Made by a program: the position numbers and the translations under genes
NCBI GenBank assembly: GCA_044351045.1
Contig: JBILGM010000007.1
Span: 1 to 64,000, forward strand
Direction: 5' to 3'
From: UBA6136 sp044351045
GTDB lineage: Bacteria > Pseudomonadota > Gammaproteobacteria > Methylococcales > Methylococcaceae
DNA: 64,000 nucleotides
Shown here: positions 1 to 8,222 of the stretch, one piece after another
Numbering within the stretch: the stretch's first letter is position 1
Layout of the letters: every line of letters begins with the position of its first letter
The notes under the pieces: generated by a model
Database searches by the model: none
Seen by the model: the letters and a program-made list of their open reading frames with translations, nothing else
Told to the model about the DNA's origin: nothing

Positions 1-1
1 A

Positions 2-175
2 GCCCTGCAACAGATCAAAGACAAAGGCTATGCCGACAAGTACCGCGCCGAGGGGCACCCCATCCACCTGATCGGCGTCGAGTTCAGCCGCGAGCAGCGG
101 AGTGTGGTGGGGTTTGCGGTGGAGAGTCTGATCTCCCCGAGACTGTGTGACCATGACGCCGCATCGCCACGTTAA
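2..175 (+). CDS. C-terminal end of a PD-(D/E)XK nuclease-like protein (partial, cut by window edge)
   Basis: Open from the left edge in frame 2 and ending at TAA 173-175, so only the last 57 residues are visible. The phrase KYRAEGHPIHLIGVEFSRE followed by a short beta-rich stretch resembles the C-terminus of the AAA-ATPase-like/PD-(D/E)XK family (DUF1703/PDDEXK_9). In that family this segment closes the nuclease fold. No catalytic residues lie in the visible part, so activity cannot be judged. Members are often numerous, strain-variable accessory genes. The next gene is convergent, with 18 bases between the two stop codons. Family assignment rests on recognising this C-terminal phrase only. 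Confidence 0.6.
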   Translation, partial: ALQQIKDKGYADKYRAEGHPIHLIGVEFSREQRSVVGFAVESLISPRLCDHDAASPR

Positions 176-193
176 CCACCGCATTCTGGGGGT

Positions 194-805
194 TCAGGGT
201 TTGGGTAAGGTGAAAATCCGCTCGTAGATCTCGGCAAGTAACAGATAGCTGTCCAGACTGTTGAGGTCGATTCGGTCCTGCATCTCTTGATATTCGGTCA
301 GCAGCCAGTGGTTGCCAGGCTGACGAACGTAATGTTCCACTCGGGATTCATTCTGCGATACCAGCAGATACTCCTTCAAGGTGACTACTGATCGGTAGCC
401 CGTAAATTTGGCGCCACGATCATAGCGCTCAGTGGAGTCGGAGAGGACTTCGATGATCAGGACCGGATTCAGCAGCGTATCGACGGCCTGGTCTTCAAAG
501 CGGGGCTCGCCACAGGCCGCCACGAGGTCAGGGTAAGTGTACATTCCGGTTTCGCTGACCTTGACCCGCATGTCGTTGACATAGATTTCACATGGCTTGC
601 CGCGGAGTTTCTCCGTCAATGACCCTTCACCCGCCTTCCTGGCCCAGGCCAGCCACTTGAGGACCGTGCCAGGATGCACGCCCGCAATGGCCCCGAGCCC
701 CGCCGCGTTCATGCCAGACTGTTGCCGCAGGCGGATCACCATCTTCCGAATTTCATCACGAGCGGCCGGAGTGAGTGTGCGCGTATCGATCTTTTTCGTG
801 CGCAC
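194..805 (-). CDS. Chimeric protein: transposase-like HTH domain joined to a Uma2-family (DUF820) nuclease domain
   Basis: A 203-residue protein with two unrelated halves. Residues 8-60 look like the helix-turn-helix start of IS630-type transposases (LTPAARDEIR, then a helical segment with GVHPGTVLKWL). Residues about 66-200 match a Uma2/DUF820 PD-(D/E)XK protein joined at LRGKP. That is a phrase normally found well inside Uma2, so about the first 60 residues of the usual 190 are missing. The acidic residues expected in the core are still present (PD at 92-93, E119 in IIEVLS, K133 after YDRGA). Function is unknown for Uma2 proteins generally; they are abundant in cyanobacteria and some gammaproteobacteria. 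This may be an expressed fusion or a recombination scar with a fortuitously intact frame. Confidence 0.55.
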   Translation of the reverse strand: MRTKKIDTRTLTPAARDEIRKMVIRLRQQSGMNAAGLGAIAGVHPGTVLKWLAWARKAGEGSLTEKLRGKPCEIYVNDMRVKVSETGMYTYPDLVAACGEPRFEDQAVDTLLNPVLIIEVLSDSTERYDRGAKFTGYRSVVTLKEYLLVSQNESRVEHYVRQPGNHWLLTEYQEMQDRIDLNSLDSYLLLAEIYERIFTLPKP

Positions 806-870
806 TATTTTACCTGATCCTCATCTATTTAAGGGCCAGGTCAATAATTCCACCGGATACCCCCACCCAT

Positions 871-1176
871 GTCGTCCTGAGTGAAACGAAGGACCTCAGG
901 CTACCGGCACCCCTTAGAACCCAGCCTGTAGGTTAGGGTGAGCCCAACGAACCCCAACGATCGAGGCATAACCCTGTCGGGGTTTTCCACTCCGCTGCAC
1001 CGCAACCCCCGGACTCCGTGCCTATAGCCAGAGATTCTTCACTCCCGCTGGTCGTTCAGGATGACACACAAAAATCCTGTCAGCTTGAGCCTCGCGAAGG
1101 ACCCCACATTACTGCCACCGCGCGCCCTCCACCCGTGTCGTCCTTCGTTCTGCTTCGACTCCGCTTAGCACAGGAC
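871..1176. repeat. Cluster of degenerate intergenic repeats
   Basis: The gene-free stretch 806-1448 holds short, decayed repeat units. The unit at 871-894 (GTCGTCCTGAGTG then AAACGAAGGAC) recurs in inverted and longer form at 1140-1176 (GTCCTTCG ... CAGGAC), with a third partial match near 1050-1065. Bases 917-956 contain a GTAGGTTAGGGTGAGC / GAACCCCAACG unit, a type of phrase often scattered between genes in methanotroph and related genomes. A related sequence to 1148-1173 occurs again at 60135-60161. No open frame here has protein-like composition. The remainder, 1200-1448, shows nothing recognisable. Confidence 0.5.
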
Positions 1177-1448
1177 TTAGGACAAGATCTCTGGCTAAAG
1201 GCTATCCCACAGCAGCCATGAGTCTGTGATGGCTTTTGATGATGGCGAACAGGGGAATTTAGGTTGGCCTGGCCTCGCATGAAGACCGCCAACTGACGTT
1301 GATCAATAACTGAGTTTTTGGGCTGTCGCCGGGGATACACTTTTCTATCGAGCCGAAGCATGCCGGCGAGGTAAGGATTTGGCATGGATCCAGCGGATAC
1401 CTTTGACCGGCTCGTTGGTGCCCTGTTATTTCAAGGTATACCAGTCAC

Positions 1449-2189
1449 TCAGGCGTATTTTTCGCCCCAATCCCCCCAAAGGGTCTGCACGGCGGCAAGA
1501 GCCGCAAGAACGGCCGTTTCGGTGCGGAGGATGCGCGGACCGAGGCGGATGGGCATGAAGCCGGCTTGACGGGCCCAATCGCGTTCGTGCTTGGCAAAAC
1601 CACCTTCGGGGCCTGAGAGCAAAGTCACCCGCCTATCTGCTGGCAGCAGGGAGTCGAGGCTGGAGGTCGCTTCCGGATCGAGGAACAAACGTAAGCCGGA
1701 TGGCTGTTCCAGCCAGTCTTCGAGTTTCAACGGCGCATCGATTGAGGGCAGCCGGTTGCGGCCACTCTGCTCGCAGGCGCTGCGAATGATTCTTTGCCAA
1801 TGGTGCAGACGGGGGCCTTTCTTGTCTTCGTCCAGCCGCACCACACAATGCTCGGTCAACAAGGGCGTGATGCGGCTGACGCCGAGTTCCACGGCTTTTT
1901 GCAGGGCAAAATCCATGCGTTCGCCCCGGGAAATGCCGAGTCCAAGATGCGTGAACAGGGGCGATTCGTTGTCACGAAAGTGGCCTGCCCCAATGGCCAG
2001 CCAAACGCCTTCTCGACTGGCCAGTTCAACCTGTGCGGCGTACTCCTGGCCATCACCATTGAATACGGTGAGTTGGAATCCTTTTTTCAGCCGGAGGACG
2101 GTTCGCAGGTAGTGTGCGCTCTCTTCGTCCAGTCGCAGGTTTTCTCCTACGCTCAAGAGGGAATTGACGTAGAGTCGCGAAATGCGCAT
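1449..2189 (-). CDS. rsmE: 16S rRNA (uracil(1498)-N3)-methyltransferase RsmE
   Basis: A 246-residue protein of usual RsmE length. RsmE methylates N3 of U1498 in 16S rRNA on the assembled 30S subunit, using S-adenosylmethionine. The N-terminus (RISRLYV, LDEESAHYLRTVLRL) is the PUA-like RNA-binding part. The C-terminal SPOUT domain shows the trefoil-knot signatures LLSGPEGGFAKHE near residue 190 and LGPRILRTETAVLAAL near 217-232, which bind the methyl donor. The ATG at 2189 lies one base after the bioA stop, so the two are probably cotranscribed. Nothing unusual is seen. Confidence 0.95.
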   Translation of the reverse strand: MRISRLYVNSLLSVGENLRLDEESAHYLRTVLRLKKGFQLTVFNGDGQEYAAQVELASREGVWLAIGAGHFRDNESPLFTHLGLGISRGERMDFALQKAVELGVSRITPLLTEHCVVRLDEDKKGPRLHHWQRIIRSACEQSGRNRLPSIDAPLKLEDWLEQPSGLRLFLDPEATSSLDSLLPADRRVTLLSGPEGGFAKHERDWARQAGFMPIRLGPRILRTETAVLAALAAVQTLWGDWGEKYA

Positions 2190-2190
2190 C

Positions 2191-3540
2191 TCAGTGCTGA
2201 GTGGCGAGGTCGATGCCTTCCATCGCGACTGCGGCCATCAGGCGGATTTCATCGGGAGTGATGATGTAGGGTGGCATGAAGTAAATGACATTACCGAGCG
2301 GCCGCAGCAGGACGCCGCGGGTCAGTCCGTGTCGATAGACATGGAGTCCACGCCGCTCCTGCCAGGGATAGGGTTGCCGTGAGCGTTTGTCCTTGACCAT
2401 TTCGATGGCCAGGATCATTCCGGTCTGGCGCACCTCGGCAACGTGAGGGTGATCGATCAGTGATGCCGTTGCCGCGGCCATCTCTGCAGAGAGTTCCCGA
2501 TTGTGGAACAGGGTGTTGTCGCGCTCGAACAAATCCAGACTCGCCAGCGCGGCCGAGCAGGCCAGCGCATTGCCGGTGTAGCTGTGTGAATGAAGAAAGG
2601 CCCTCTGGTTGACGTATTCATCGTAAAAACCTGCATACACCTCGTCCGTTGTCAGGACAGAGGAGAGCGGCAAGTAACCGCCGGTCAGGCCTTTCGACAG
2701 GCACAGGAAGTCGGGCCGAATGGAACCCTGCTCGCAGGCGAAGAGGGTTCCGGTGCGGCCAAAGCCGACGGCGATTTCATCGGCAATCAGATGGACGCCA
2801 TGGCGGTCGCAAGCGTCCCGCAACATTGTCAGGTAGACAGGGTCGTACATCCGCATACCGCCGGCACACTGGACCAGCGGTTCGATGATAACGGCGGCGG
2901 TTTCGTCGGCATGTCGGGCCAGGGTAGCTTCCATGTCTACGAACTTGCGGCGGCTATGCTCGGCCCAGGTTTCGTCGGGCTCTCGGAGGAAACAGTCGGG
3001 GCTGGTCACCGTGATGGGTGTCAGCAGCAGTGGGGCATAGGTGTCCTTGTAAAGCGCGACATCGCCCACTGCCAGTGACCCCAAGGTTTCACCGTGATAA
3101 CTGTTGGTCAGCGTGATGAATCGGGTTTTATGGGGCTGTCCACTGTTCCGCCAGAAGTGGAAACTCATCTTCAGCGCTACCTCGACGGCGGACGAGCCGT
3201 TGTCGGCGTAGAAGCAGCGACTCAGCCCGTTGGGTGCTACTTTGAGAAGCCGCTCTGCCAGCGTGATGGCGGGCGCATGGGTGAAGCCGGCCAGGATGAC
3301 GTGCTCCAGCGCATCGAGCTGCTGTTTGATCGCGGCATTGATGCTGGGGTTGGCGTGGCCAAACAGGTTGACCCACCAGGAGCTGATGGCGTCCAGATAG
3401 CGGTTACCGTCGAAGTCCTCGAGCCAGGCGCCCTGTCCCCGCCGGATAGGAATCATCGGTAGGGACTCATGATCCTTCATCTGGGTGCAGGGATGCCAGA
3501 TAACGGCGAGATCGCGTGCGGACCAGTCTCGGTTTGACAT
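2191..3540 (-). CDS. bioA: Adenosylmethionine-8-amino-7-oxononanoate aminotransferase BioA
   Basis: A 449-residue class III PLP aminotransferase for the third step of biotin synthesis, turning 7-keto-8-aminopelargonate into 7,8-diaminopelargonate with SAM as amino donor. Diagnostic segments are IWHPCTQMKDHE at 14-25 (substrate pocket typical of BioA), the DNGSSAVEVALK phosphate-binding region at 113-124, LIADEIAVGFGRTG near 251-264, and the PLP lysine K283 in LSKGLTGG. The full length and N-terminal WHPC motif separate it from other class III enzymes such as HpnO further along this window. It stands apart from other bio genes here and is followed by rsmE after one base. A hairpin terminator from the preceding gene lies just upstream. 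Confidence 0.95.
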   Translation of the reverse strand: MSNRDWSARDLAVIWHPCTQMKDHESLPMIPIRRGQGAWLEDFDGNRYLDAISSWWVNLFGHANPSINAAIKQQLDALEHVILAGFTHAPAITLAERLLKVAPNGLSRCFYADNGSSAVEVALKMSFHFWRNSGQPHKTRFITLTNSYHGETLGSLAVGDVALYKDTYAPLLLTPITVTSPDCFLREPDETWAEHSRRKFVDMEATLARHADETAAVIIEPLVQCAGGMRMYDPVYLTMLRDACDRHGVHLIADEIAVGFGRTGTLFACEQGSIRPDFLCLSKGLTGGYLPLSSVLTTDEVYAGFYDEYVNQRAFLHSHSYTGNALACSAALASLDLFERDNTLFHNRELSAEMAAATASLIDHPHVAEVRQTGMILAIEMVKDKRSRQPYPWQERRGLHVYRHGLTRGVLLRPLGNVIYFMPPYIITPDEIRLMAAVAMEGIDLATQH

Positions 3541-3559
3541 TTTGAGGCTCCTGAAAAAT

Positions 3560-3604
3560 AAAATCCCCGACCAGACCCTTTTTCCAGGCCCGGCCGGGGA
3601 TTTT
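3560..3604 (-). terminator. Rho-independent terminator after the LysM gene
   Basis: A perfect 10-base stem, AAAATCCCCG at 3560-3569 pairing with its complement at 3595-3604, with an additional GC-rich inner pairing. Read on the minus strand it begins 10 bases beyond the LysM stop and is followed by a T-rich tail (ATTTTTC). It separates the LysM gene from bioA. Confidence 0.8.
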
Positions 3605-3614
3605 ACCGCGGCGA

Positions 3615-4073
3615 TTAAGCCGGAATGCGGATTTTCTGGCCGACGAAGATCTTGTTCGGGTCCTTGATGACTTCGCGGTTGGCTTCGAAGATCTTGGGGT
3701 ACGCATTGGCATCGCCGAGGAACTGTTTGGCGATGGCAGACAGCGTGTCACCACTCTTGATTTCGTAGTATTGTCCAGCGCCTGCGCCACCCAGCTCGCC
3801 GGGTGCGTTACCGGCGGCTTCGGTAACCTGAATCTCGCTCACTACCCGACCGACGCCTTTGACATTTCCAGCCATCAGGATGGCTTTCTCGACGGCCTCC
3901 CAGGTCTGGCTGCTTCCGCCCAGGGTAACAAAGCCGTCCTGATATTTGACTTCGAGCGGATCAACGCCGGGATTGTCCGACAGGATGTGATCCTTGATCT
4001 TGTCGGCGGCCTTTTCGTCACCGCTGCTGAAGAGTGAGTGACCAATGTCTTTAACAAAGTCGAGCAAACCCAT
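3615..4073 (-). CDS. BON and LysM domain protein (YgaU/Kbp type)
   Basis: A 152-residue protein close to the E. coli potassium-binding protein Kbp (YgaU, 149 residues). Residues 22-85 form a BON domain (VKYQDGFVTLGGSS, VKGVGRVVSEIQV). Residues 102-151 form a LysM domain (YYEIKSGDTLSAIAKQF, then IFVGQKIRIP). There is no signal peptide, as in Kbp, which is cytosolic. The frame extends upstream, but ATG 4073 is chosen because MGLLDFVKDIG is the conserved family start and GAGGA sits about 7 bases before it. Kbp-like proteins sense potassium or help osmotic adaptation. That role is family knowledge and not shown here. It is monocistronic, with its own terminator. Confidence 0.9.
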   Translation of the reverse strand: MGLLDFVKDIGHSLFSSGDEKAADKIKDHILSDNPGVDPLEVKYQDGFVTLGGSSQTWEAVEKAILMAGNVKGVGRVVSEIQVTEAAGNAPGELGGAGAGQYYEIKSGDTLSAIAKQFLGDANAYPKIFEANREVIKDPNKIFVGQKIRIPA

Positions 4074-4184
4074 GTCTTTTTCCTCGCTGGTTGGTTTAAA
4101 CGAATGCGGTTTAACCGGTAGGCGTGAGATGTTCCATAAGTGGACGATTACGACCCCCTCCGCCACATTAAGGTAACACAGGAC

Positions 4185-5045
4185 TTAAGCCGGGTTATCG
4201 AGTCCAAGAGAGCCCCAGATGCCCAGTACGGCATCGGCCTGGTTCAGTGTGTAGAAGTGCAGGCCGGGGGCGCCCTGCTCTAGCAGACGGCGACACAGAT
4301 CGGAAATCACTTCCAGGCCGAAGGCGCGAATGGCCTGCCGGTCATCACCGAACATTTCCAGCCGTTTGCGCATCCATCGCGGAATATCGGCACCGCACAT
4401 TTCCGAGAAACGGGCGATCTGGGTGTAGTTGGTGATCGGCATGATGCCCGGGACGATGGGGATGGTGATGCCCAGCTTCTCGCAGTCGTCGATGAAGCGG
4501 AAATAAGCGTCCGGATTGAAGAAATATTGGGTGATGGCACTGTTGGCGCCGGCATCGACCTTGCGCTGGAAGTTTTTCAGGTCGGCTTCCAGGTTGTGTG
4601 CTTGGGGATGCATTTCGGGGTAAGCGGCTACCTCTATATGGAAATGGTCGCCGGTTTCTTCGCGGATGAAAGCCACCAGTTCATTGGCGTAGCGAAATTC
4701 ACCCGCCGACATCATTCCGGAGGGCATGTCACCGCGCAAGGCGACAATGTGACGTATGCCATTACCTTTGTAGGCGTGAAGCACTTCACGGATATTGCTG
4801 CGGGTGGAGGCAATGCAGGAAATATGCGGCGCAGCCTCCAGATGACGGTTCTGCTGAATGTCGCAAACGGTTTCGAAGGTCTTTTCCCGCGTGGAGCCTG
4901 CCGCGCCAAAGGTGACCGAACAGAAGCGTGGCTTCAGTGGTGTCAGTTGGGTCAGTGCCCGGTTTAGGGATTCCTCGGCTTCGGGGCTTCGGGCCGGAAA
5001 GAACTCCATGCTGAAAATGCGGGGATGTTTTTTTTGGGATTCCAT
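4185..5045 (-). CDS. metF: Methylenetetrahydrofolate reductase MetF
   Basis: A 286-residue FAD-dependent TIM-barrel enzyme that reduces 5,10-methylene-THF to 5-methyl-THF for methionine synthesis. Typical elements are FSMEFFPARSPEAEESL at the start, SVTFGAAGSTREKT near residue 43-56, HIVALRGDMP near 95-104, AYPEMHPQA near 140-148, and NSAITQYFFNPDAYFRF near 167-183. It lies 96 bases after ahcY on the same strand, and the SAH riboswitch upstream of ahcY probably controls both (the ahcY-metF arrangement for which that riboswitch was named). The ribosome binding site before ATG 5045 is weak. Confidence 0.95.
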   Translation of the reverse strand: MESQKKHPRIFSMEFFPARSPEAEESLNRALTQLTPLKPRFCSVTFGAAGSTREKTFETVCDIQQNRHLEAAPHISCIASTRSNIREVLHAYKGNGIRHIVALRGDMPSGMMSAGEFRYANELVAFIREETGDHFHIEVAAYPEMHPQAHNLEADLKNFQRKVDAGANSAITQYFFNPDAYFRFIDDCEKLGITIPIVPGIMPITNYTQIARFSEMCGADIPRWMRKRLEMFGDDRQAIRAFGLEVISDLCRRLLEQGAPGLHFYTLNQADAVLGIWGSLGLDNPA

Positions 5046-5106
5046 GAAGGATCACCATGCGCGTGGGGCGGAACCGCACCAGCCGTTCCGCCATGTGGAA
5101 TCAGAG

Positions 5107-5136
5107 TCGGGCGTCCCCGGGTTAGAGGACGCCCGA
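5107..5136 (-). other. Hairpin between ahcY and metF
   Basis: A perfect 10-base stem, TCGGGCGTCC at 5107-5116 with its complement at 5127-5136 and a 10-base loop, starting 5 bases beyond the ahcY stop. Read on the minus strand it is not followed by a T run, so a simple intrinsic terminator is unlikely. An mRNA processing or stability element, or a partial attenuator setting less MetF than AhcY, fits better. Confidence 0.55.
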
Positions 5137-5141
5137 TGCCA

Positions 5142-6566
5142 TCAATACCGGTAATGCTCCGGCTTGTAAGGTCCTTCTTGCGACACGCCGATATAGGCGG
5201 CCTGTTCGGCGGTCAGCTCGGTCAGTTGCGAGTTGAGTTTTTTCAGCTGTAGTCGCGCGACTTTTTCGTCAAGGTGCTTGGGCAGGGTGTAAACACCGAC
5301 CGGATACTTGCCGGAATCGCGCTCTTTCCAAAGCTCGATCTGGGCGATGGTCTGGTTGGCGAAGCTGGAGGACATGACGTAGGACGGGTGACCGGTGCCA
5401 CAACCCAGGTTTACCAGGCGGCCCTTGGCCAGCAGGATGATGCGCTTGCCATCGGGGAAAATGACGTGATCCACCTGCGGCTTGATCTCCTCCCACTGGT
5501 ACTTCTCGATCGCCGCAACCTCAATCTCGTTATCGAAATGGCCAATGTTGCAAACGATCGCCTGGTCCTTCATTTTCTTCATGTGCTCATGCGTGATCAC
5601 ATGGTAGTTACCGGTGGCGGTGACGAAGATGTCGGCCTTGTCGGCGGCGTAGTCCATGGTGACCACGCGGTAGCCCTCCATCGCCGCCTGCAGAGCGCAG
5701 ATGGGATCGATTTCGGTCACCCAAACCTGGGCGGACAGGGCGCGCAGGGCCTGAGCCGAGCCCTTGCCGACATCGCCGTAACCGGCCACGACGGCAATTT
5801 TGCCGGCGACCATCACGTCGGTGGCGCGCTTGATGCCGTCGACCAGCGATTCGCGGCAGCCATACAGGTTGTCGAACTTGGATTTGGTGACGGAGTCGTT
5901 AACATTGATCCCTGGAAATTTCAGCTCGCCGCGGGCATGCATCTGGTACAAGCGATGGACGCCGGTGGTGGTTTCCTCGGTCACGCCGCGCACGGCGGCC
6001 AGACGGACGGAATACCACTTGGGGTCGGTGGCCAGCTTGGCCTTGATGGCGGCAAACAGCACGCGCTCCTCTTCGGAACCCGGGTTGGCCAGCACGGATA
6101 GGTCCGACTCGGCACGGGCCCCGAGATGGAGCAACAGGGTCGCGTCGCCACCATCGTCGAGGATCATGTTGGAGTAGTCACCATCTAACCATTCGAAGAT
6201 GCGGTGGGTGTAGTCCCAGTATTCCTCCAGCGTTTCGCCCTTGACGGCGAATACGGGGATTCCCTGATCCGCCATGGCGGCGGCGGCATGATCCTGGGTG
6301 GAGAAGATATTGCAGGACGCCCAACGAACTTCAGCGCCCAACGCTATCAGTGTCTCGATCAGCACGGCGGTCTGGATGGTCATGTGCAGTGAGCCGGTGA
6401 TGCGGGCACCCGCCAGCGGCTGGCTGGCGGCATATTCATCACGAATGGCCATCAGGCCCGGCATTTCGGTTTCGGCGATGCGGATTTCCTTGTGGCCCCA
6501 ATTGGCCAGGGACAGGTCAGCGACCTTGAAGTCGGTGAATGGGGCGGATTTGGGTACAGCGTTCAT
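5142..6566 (-). CDS. ahcY: Adenosylhomocysteinase AhcY
   Basis: A 474-residue NAD-dependent enzyme that hydrolyses S-adenosylhomocysteine (SAH) to adenosine and homocysteine, relieving product inhibition of methyltransferases. Recognisable are SLHMTIQTAVLIETL and VRWASCNIFSTQDHAAAA in the substrate domain, GINVNDSVTKSKFDNLYG around the catalytic lysine, the Rossmann motif VVAGYGDVGKGSA, and the C-terminal KYPVGVYTLPKHLDEKVA ending in PEHYRY, which supplies cofactor contacts across the tetramer. The bacterial-type insertion (GDYSNMILDDGGDATLLLH) is present. Expression is likely switched on by SAH through the riboswitch at 6649-6719. Confidence 0.97.
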   Translation of the reverse strand: MNAVPKSAPFTDFKVADLSLANWGHKEIRIAETEMPGLMAIRDEYAASQPLAGARITGSLHMTIQTAVLIETLIALGAEVRWASCNIFSTQDHAAAAMADQGIPVFAVKGETLEEYWDYTHRIFEWLDGDYSNMILDDGGDATLLLHLGARAESDLSVLANPGSEEERVLFAAIKAKLATDPKWYSVRLAAVRGVTEETTTGVHRLYQMHARGELKFPGINVNDSVTKSKFDNLYGCRESLVDGIKRATDVMVAGKIAVVAGYGDVGKGSAQALRALSAQVWVTEIDPICALQAAMEGYRVVTMDYAADKADIFVTATGNYHVITHEHMKKMKDQAIVCNIGHFDNEIEVAAIEKYQWEEIKPQVDHVIFPDGKRIILLAKGRLVNLGCGTGHPSYVMSSSFANQTIAQIELWKERDSGKYPVGVYTLPKHLDEKVARLQLKKLNSQLTELTAEQAAYIGVSQEGPYKPEHYRY

Positions 6567-6648
6567 CGGTAAATGGCTCCTTTCGGTTGCAAGCCACCGG
6601 CTGTCGCGAGAACGAGGCTCGAGTCACCACGACAGTTAGTGGGTGAAT

Positions 6649-6719
6649 CGAGCGCCGTTTAAAAGAAACATCACGTCGAGCCTGGCGGGTGGTTCCCGTC
6701 GCAGCGCTCCTCGTCGCGA
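6649..6719 (-). promoter_or_regulatory. S-adenosylhomocysteine (SAH) riboswitch upstream of ahcY-metF
   Basis: Read on the minus strand, this leader has the conserved SAH riboswitch core: CGACGAGGAGCGCTGCGACG, then a short hairpin and CCCGCCAGGCTCG, a variable spacer, and AACGGCGCTCG. The expected pairings can be drawn: CGAG with CTCG (P1), CGGG with CCCG (P2), and 5' GAGCGC with 3' GCGCTC (pseudoknot). It sits about 85 bases before the ahcY start, the standard place for this family. The family raises expression when SAH accumulates, and here it should act on ahcY and metF. Confidence 0.92.
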
Positions 6720-6731
6720 TGTGAAAGTCTT

Positions 6732-6757
6732 GGGGCAGATGGTTTGCAAGCTGCCCC
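6732..6757 (-). terminator. Probable terminator after metK
   Basis: A 7-base GC-rich stem (GGGGCAG at 6732-6738 with CTGCCCC at 6751-6757) starting 14 bases after the metK stop. Read on the minus strand the tail is AAGACTTTCA, a poor T run. It would separate metK transcription from the SAH riboswitch that begins about 13 bases later. Strength is uncertain. Confidence 0.5.
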
Positions 6758-6770
6758 GGGGTTGTTGCCC

Positions 6771-7955
6771 TTAGAGGGGCTGCAAGCCGGCGGCTTCGCG
6801 CAGCGCGGCAGCCTTGTCGGTCCTTTCCCAGGTAAATTCCGGCTCCTCGCGACCGAAGTGGCCGTAAGCGGCGGTCTTCTGATAGATCGGCCGTAACAGG
6901 TCCAGCATGTTGACGATGCCTTTCGGCCGCAGATCGAAGTGCTCCAGTACCAGATCGGTGATCTGGTCATCGGACACCTTACCGGTGCCGTAGGTCTCGA
7001 CCATGACGCTGGTGGGCTTGGCCACACCAATGGCGTAGGAGAGCTGAATCATGCAGCGTGAAGCCAGTCCGGCGGCAACAATGTTCTTGGCGACGTAACG
7101 ACCGGCATACGCTGCTGAGCGGTCAACCTTGGACGGGTCCTTGCCGGAGAACGCACCGCCGCCGTGCGGGGCCGCGCCGCCATACGTATCGACGATGATC
7201 TTGCGTCCGGTCAGGCCGCAGTCGCCCTGCGGGCCCCCGACTACGAAGCGTCCGGTCGGGTTGACCAGGAACTTGACGTCGCCCTTGATCAGTTCCTTCG
7301 GCAGAATTGGCTTGATAATGTCCTCGATGACGGCTTCATGCAGGGTCTTGTCGGAGACGTCGGGCGCATGCTGGGTGGACAGCACCACGGTGTCGATGGA
7401 ATCAGCCTTGCCGTTGACATAACGCACGGTCACCTGACTCTTGGCGTCGGGACGCAGCCAGGTCAATTGGCCGTCATGACGCAGGCGGGCTTGGCGTTCG
7501 ACCAGCCGGTGTGACAGGTAAATTGGCAGTGGCATCAGGGTTGGGGTTTCGTCGCAGGCGTAGCCGAACATCAGGCCCTGATCGCCGGCGCCCTGGCCAA
7601 GATCATCGTCATACGCCTTGTTGACGCCCTGGGCGATATCGGGCGATTGCTTGTCGTAGGCGACCAGCACGGCGCAGCCCTTGTAGTCGATGCCGTATTC
7701 GGTGTTGTCGTAACCAATTTGCTGCAGCACATCCCGTGCAACCTTGATGTAATCAACATTCGCGCTGGTGGTGATTTCACCCGCGAGAACGACCAGTCCG
7801 GTATTGCACAGGGTTTCCGCCGCGACGCGTGAATGCTTGTCCTGCGCCAGGATGGCATCCAGGATGGCATCGGAAATCTGGTCGGAAACCTTGTCGGGAT
7901 GTCCTTCCGAAACCGATTCGGAAGTAAAGAAATAGCTGTTGCTCACGATGGTCAA
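6771..7955 (-). CDS. metK: S-adenosylmethionine synthetase MetK
   Basis: A 394-residue enzyme that makes SAM from methionine and ATP. Signature segments are FFTSESVSEGHPDKVSDQIS at the N-terminus (ATP and Mg2+ contacts), GAGDQGLMFGYA near residue 120 (flexible loop region), and GGGAFSGKDPSKVDRSAAY near 265-284 (phosphate-binding loop). Length is standard. It has its own strong-looking promoter at 8003-8030 and precedes the SAH riboswitch and ahcY-metF, so three enzymes of the activated-methyl cycle are adjacent. Confidence 0.97.
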   Translation of the reverse strand: MTIVSNSYFFTSESVSEGHPDKVSDQISDAILDAILAQDKHSRVAAETLCNTGLVVLAGEITTSANVDYIKVARDVLQQIGYDNTEYGIDYKGCAVLVAYDKQSPDIAQGVNKAYDDDLGQGAGDQGLMFGYACDETPTLMPLPIYLSHRLVERQARLRHDGQLTWLRPDAKSQVTVRYVNGKADSIDTVVLSTQHAPDVSDKTLHEAVIEDIIKPILPKELIKGDVKFLVNPTGRFVVGGPQGDCGLTGRKIIVDTYGGAAPHGGGAFSGKDPSKVDRSAAYAGRYVAKNIVAAGLASRCMIQLSYAIGVAKPTSVMVETYGTGKVSDDQITDLVLEHFDLRPKGIVNMLDLLRPIYQKTAAYGHFGREEPEFTWERTDKAAALREAAGLQPL

Positions 7956-8002
7956 ATACCTCTTCAGTTGTAAGGAGTTACCACGCCAAAAATCAGCCGG
8001 CG

Positions 8003-8030
8003 ATTATACGGGTTTTGCAAGGGGTGACAA
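8003..8030 (-). promoter_or_regulatory. Sigma-70-type promoter for metK
   Basis: On the minus strand a -35 box TTGTCA (8025-8030) and a consensus -10 box TATAAT (8003-8008) are separated by 16 bases. The implied start, near 7996, leaves a leader of about 40 bases before the metK ATG. Confidence 0.7.
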
Positions 8031-8222
8031 TTGACAGTCATGAAATAATGCTGTTCGGATATGCCTTCCTGTCTGGAAGTGGCGACACTGGGCTCGGGTC
8101 CGTCGCGGCGGCACAAATATGCTATTCTCGCCCGCTCCAGGAGCGGCATCCCCCCTTGTGAAGGCTGCTTCCACATATCCCCATAGGCCATTTGCAAAGC
8201 CAAAAGTCGAGAGAAAATCCCC

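Noticed and set aside
1080..1385. A 101-codon minus-strand frame in the intergenic repeat cluster
   Set aside because: No ribosome site, arginine/glutamine-rich composition with no family resemblance, and it runs through repeat units; judged non-coding.
8031..8061. TTGACA at 8031-8036 as a -35 box for the mtdB pair
   Set aside because: No acceptable -10 hexamer lies at 16-19 bases; the minus-strand metK promoter explains the region better.
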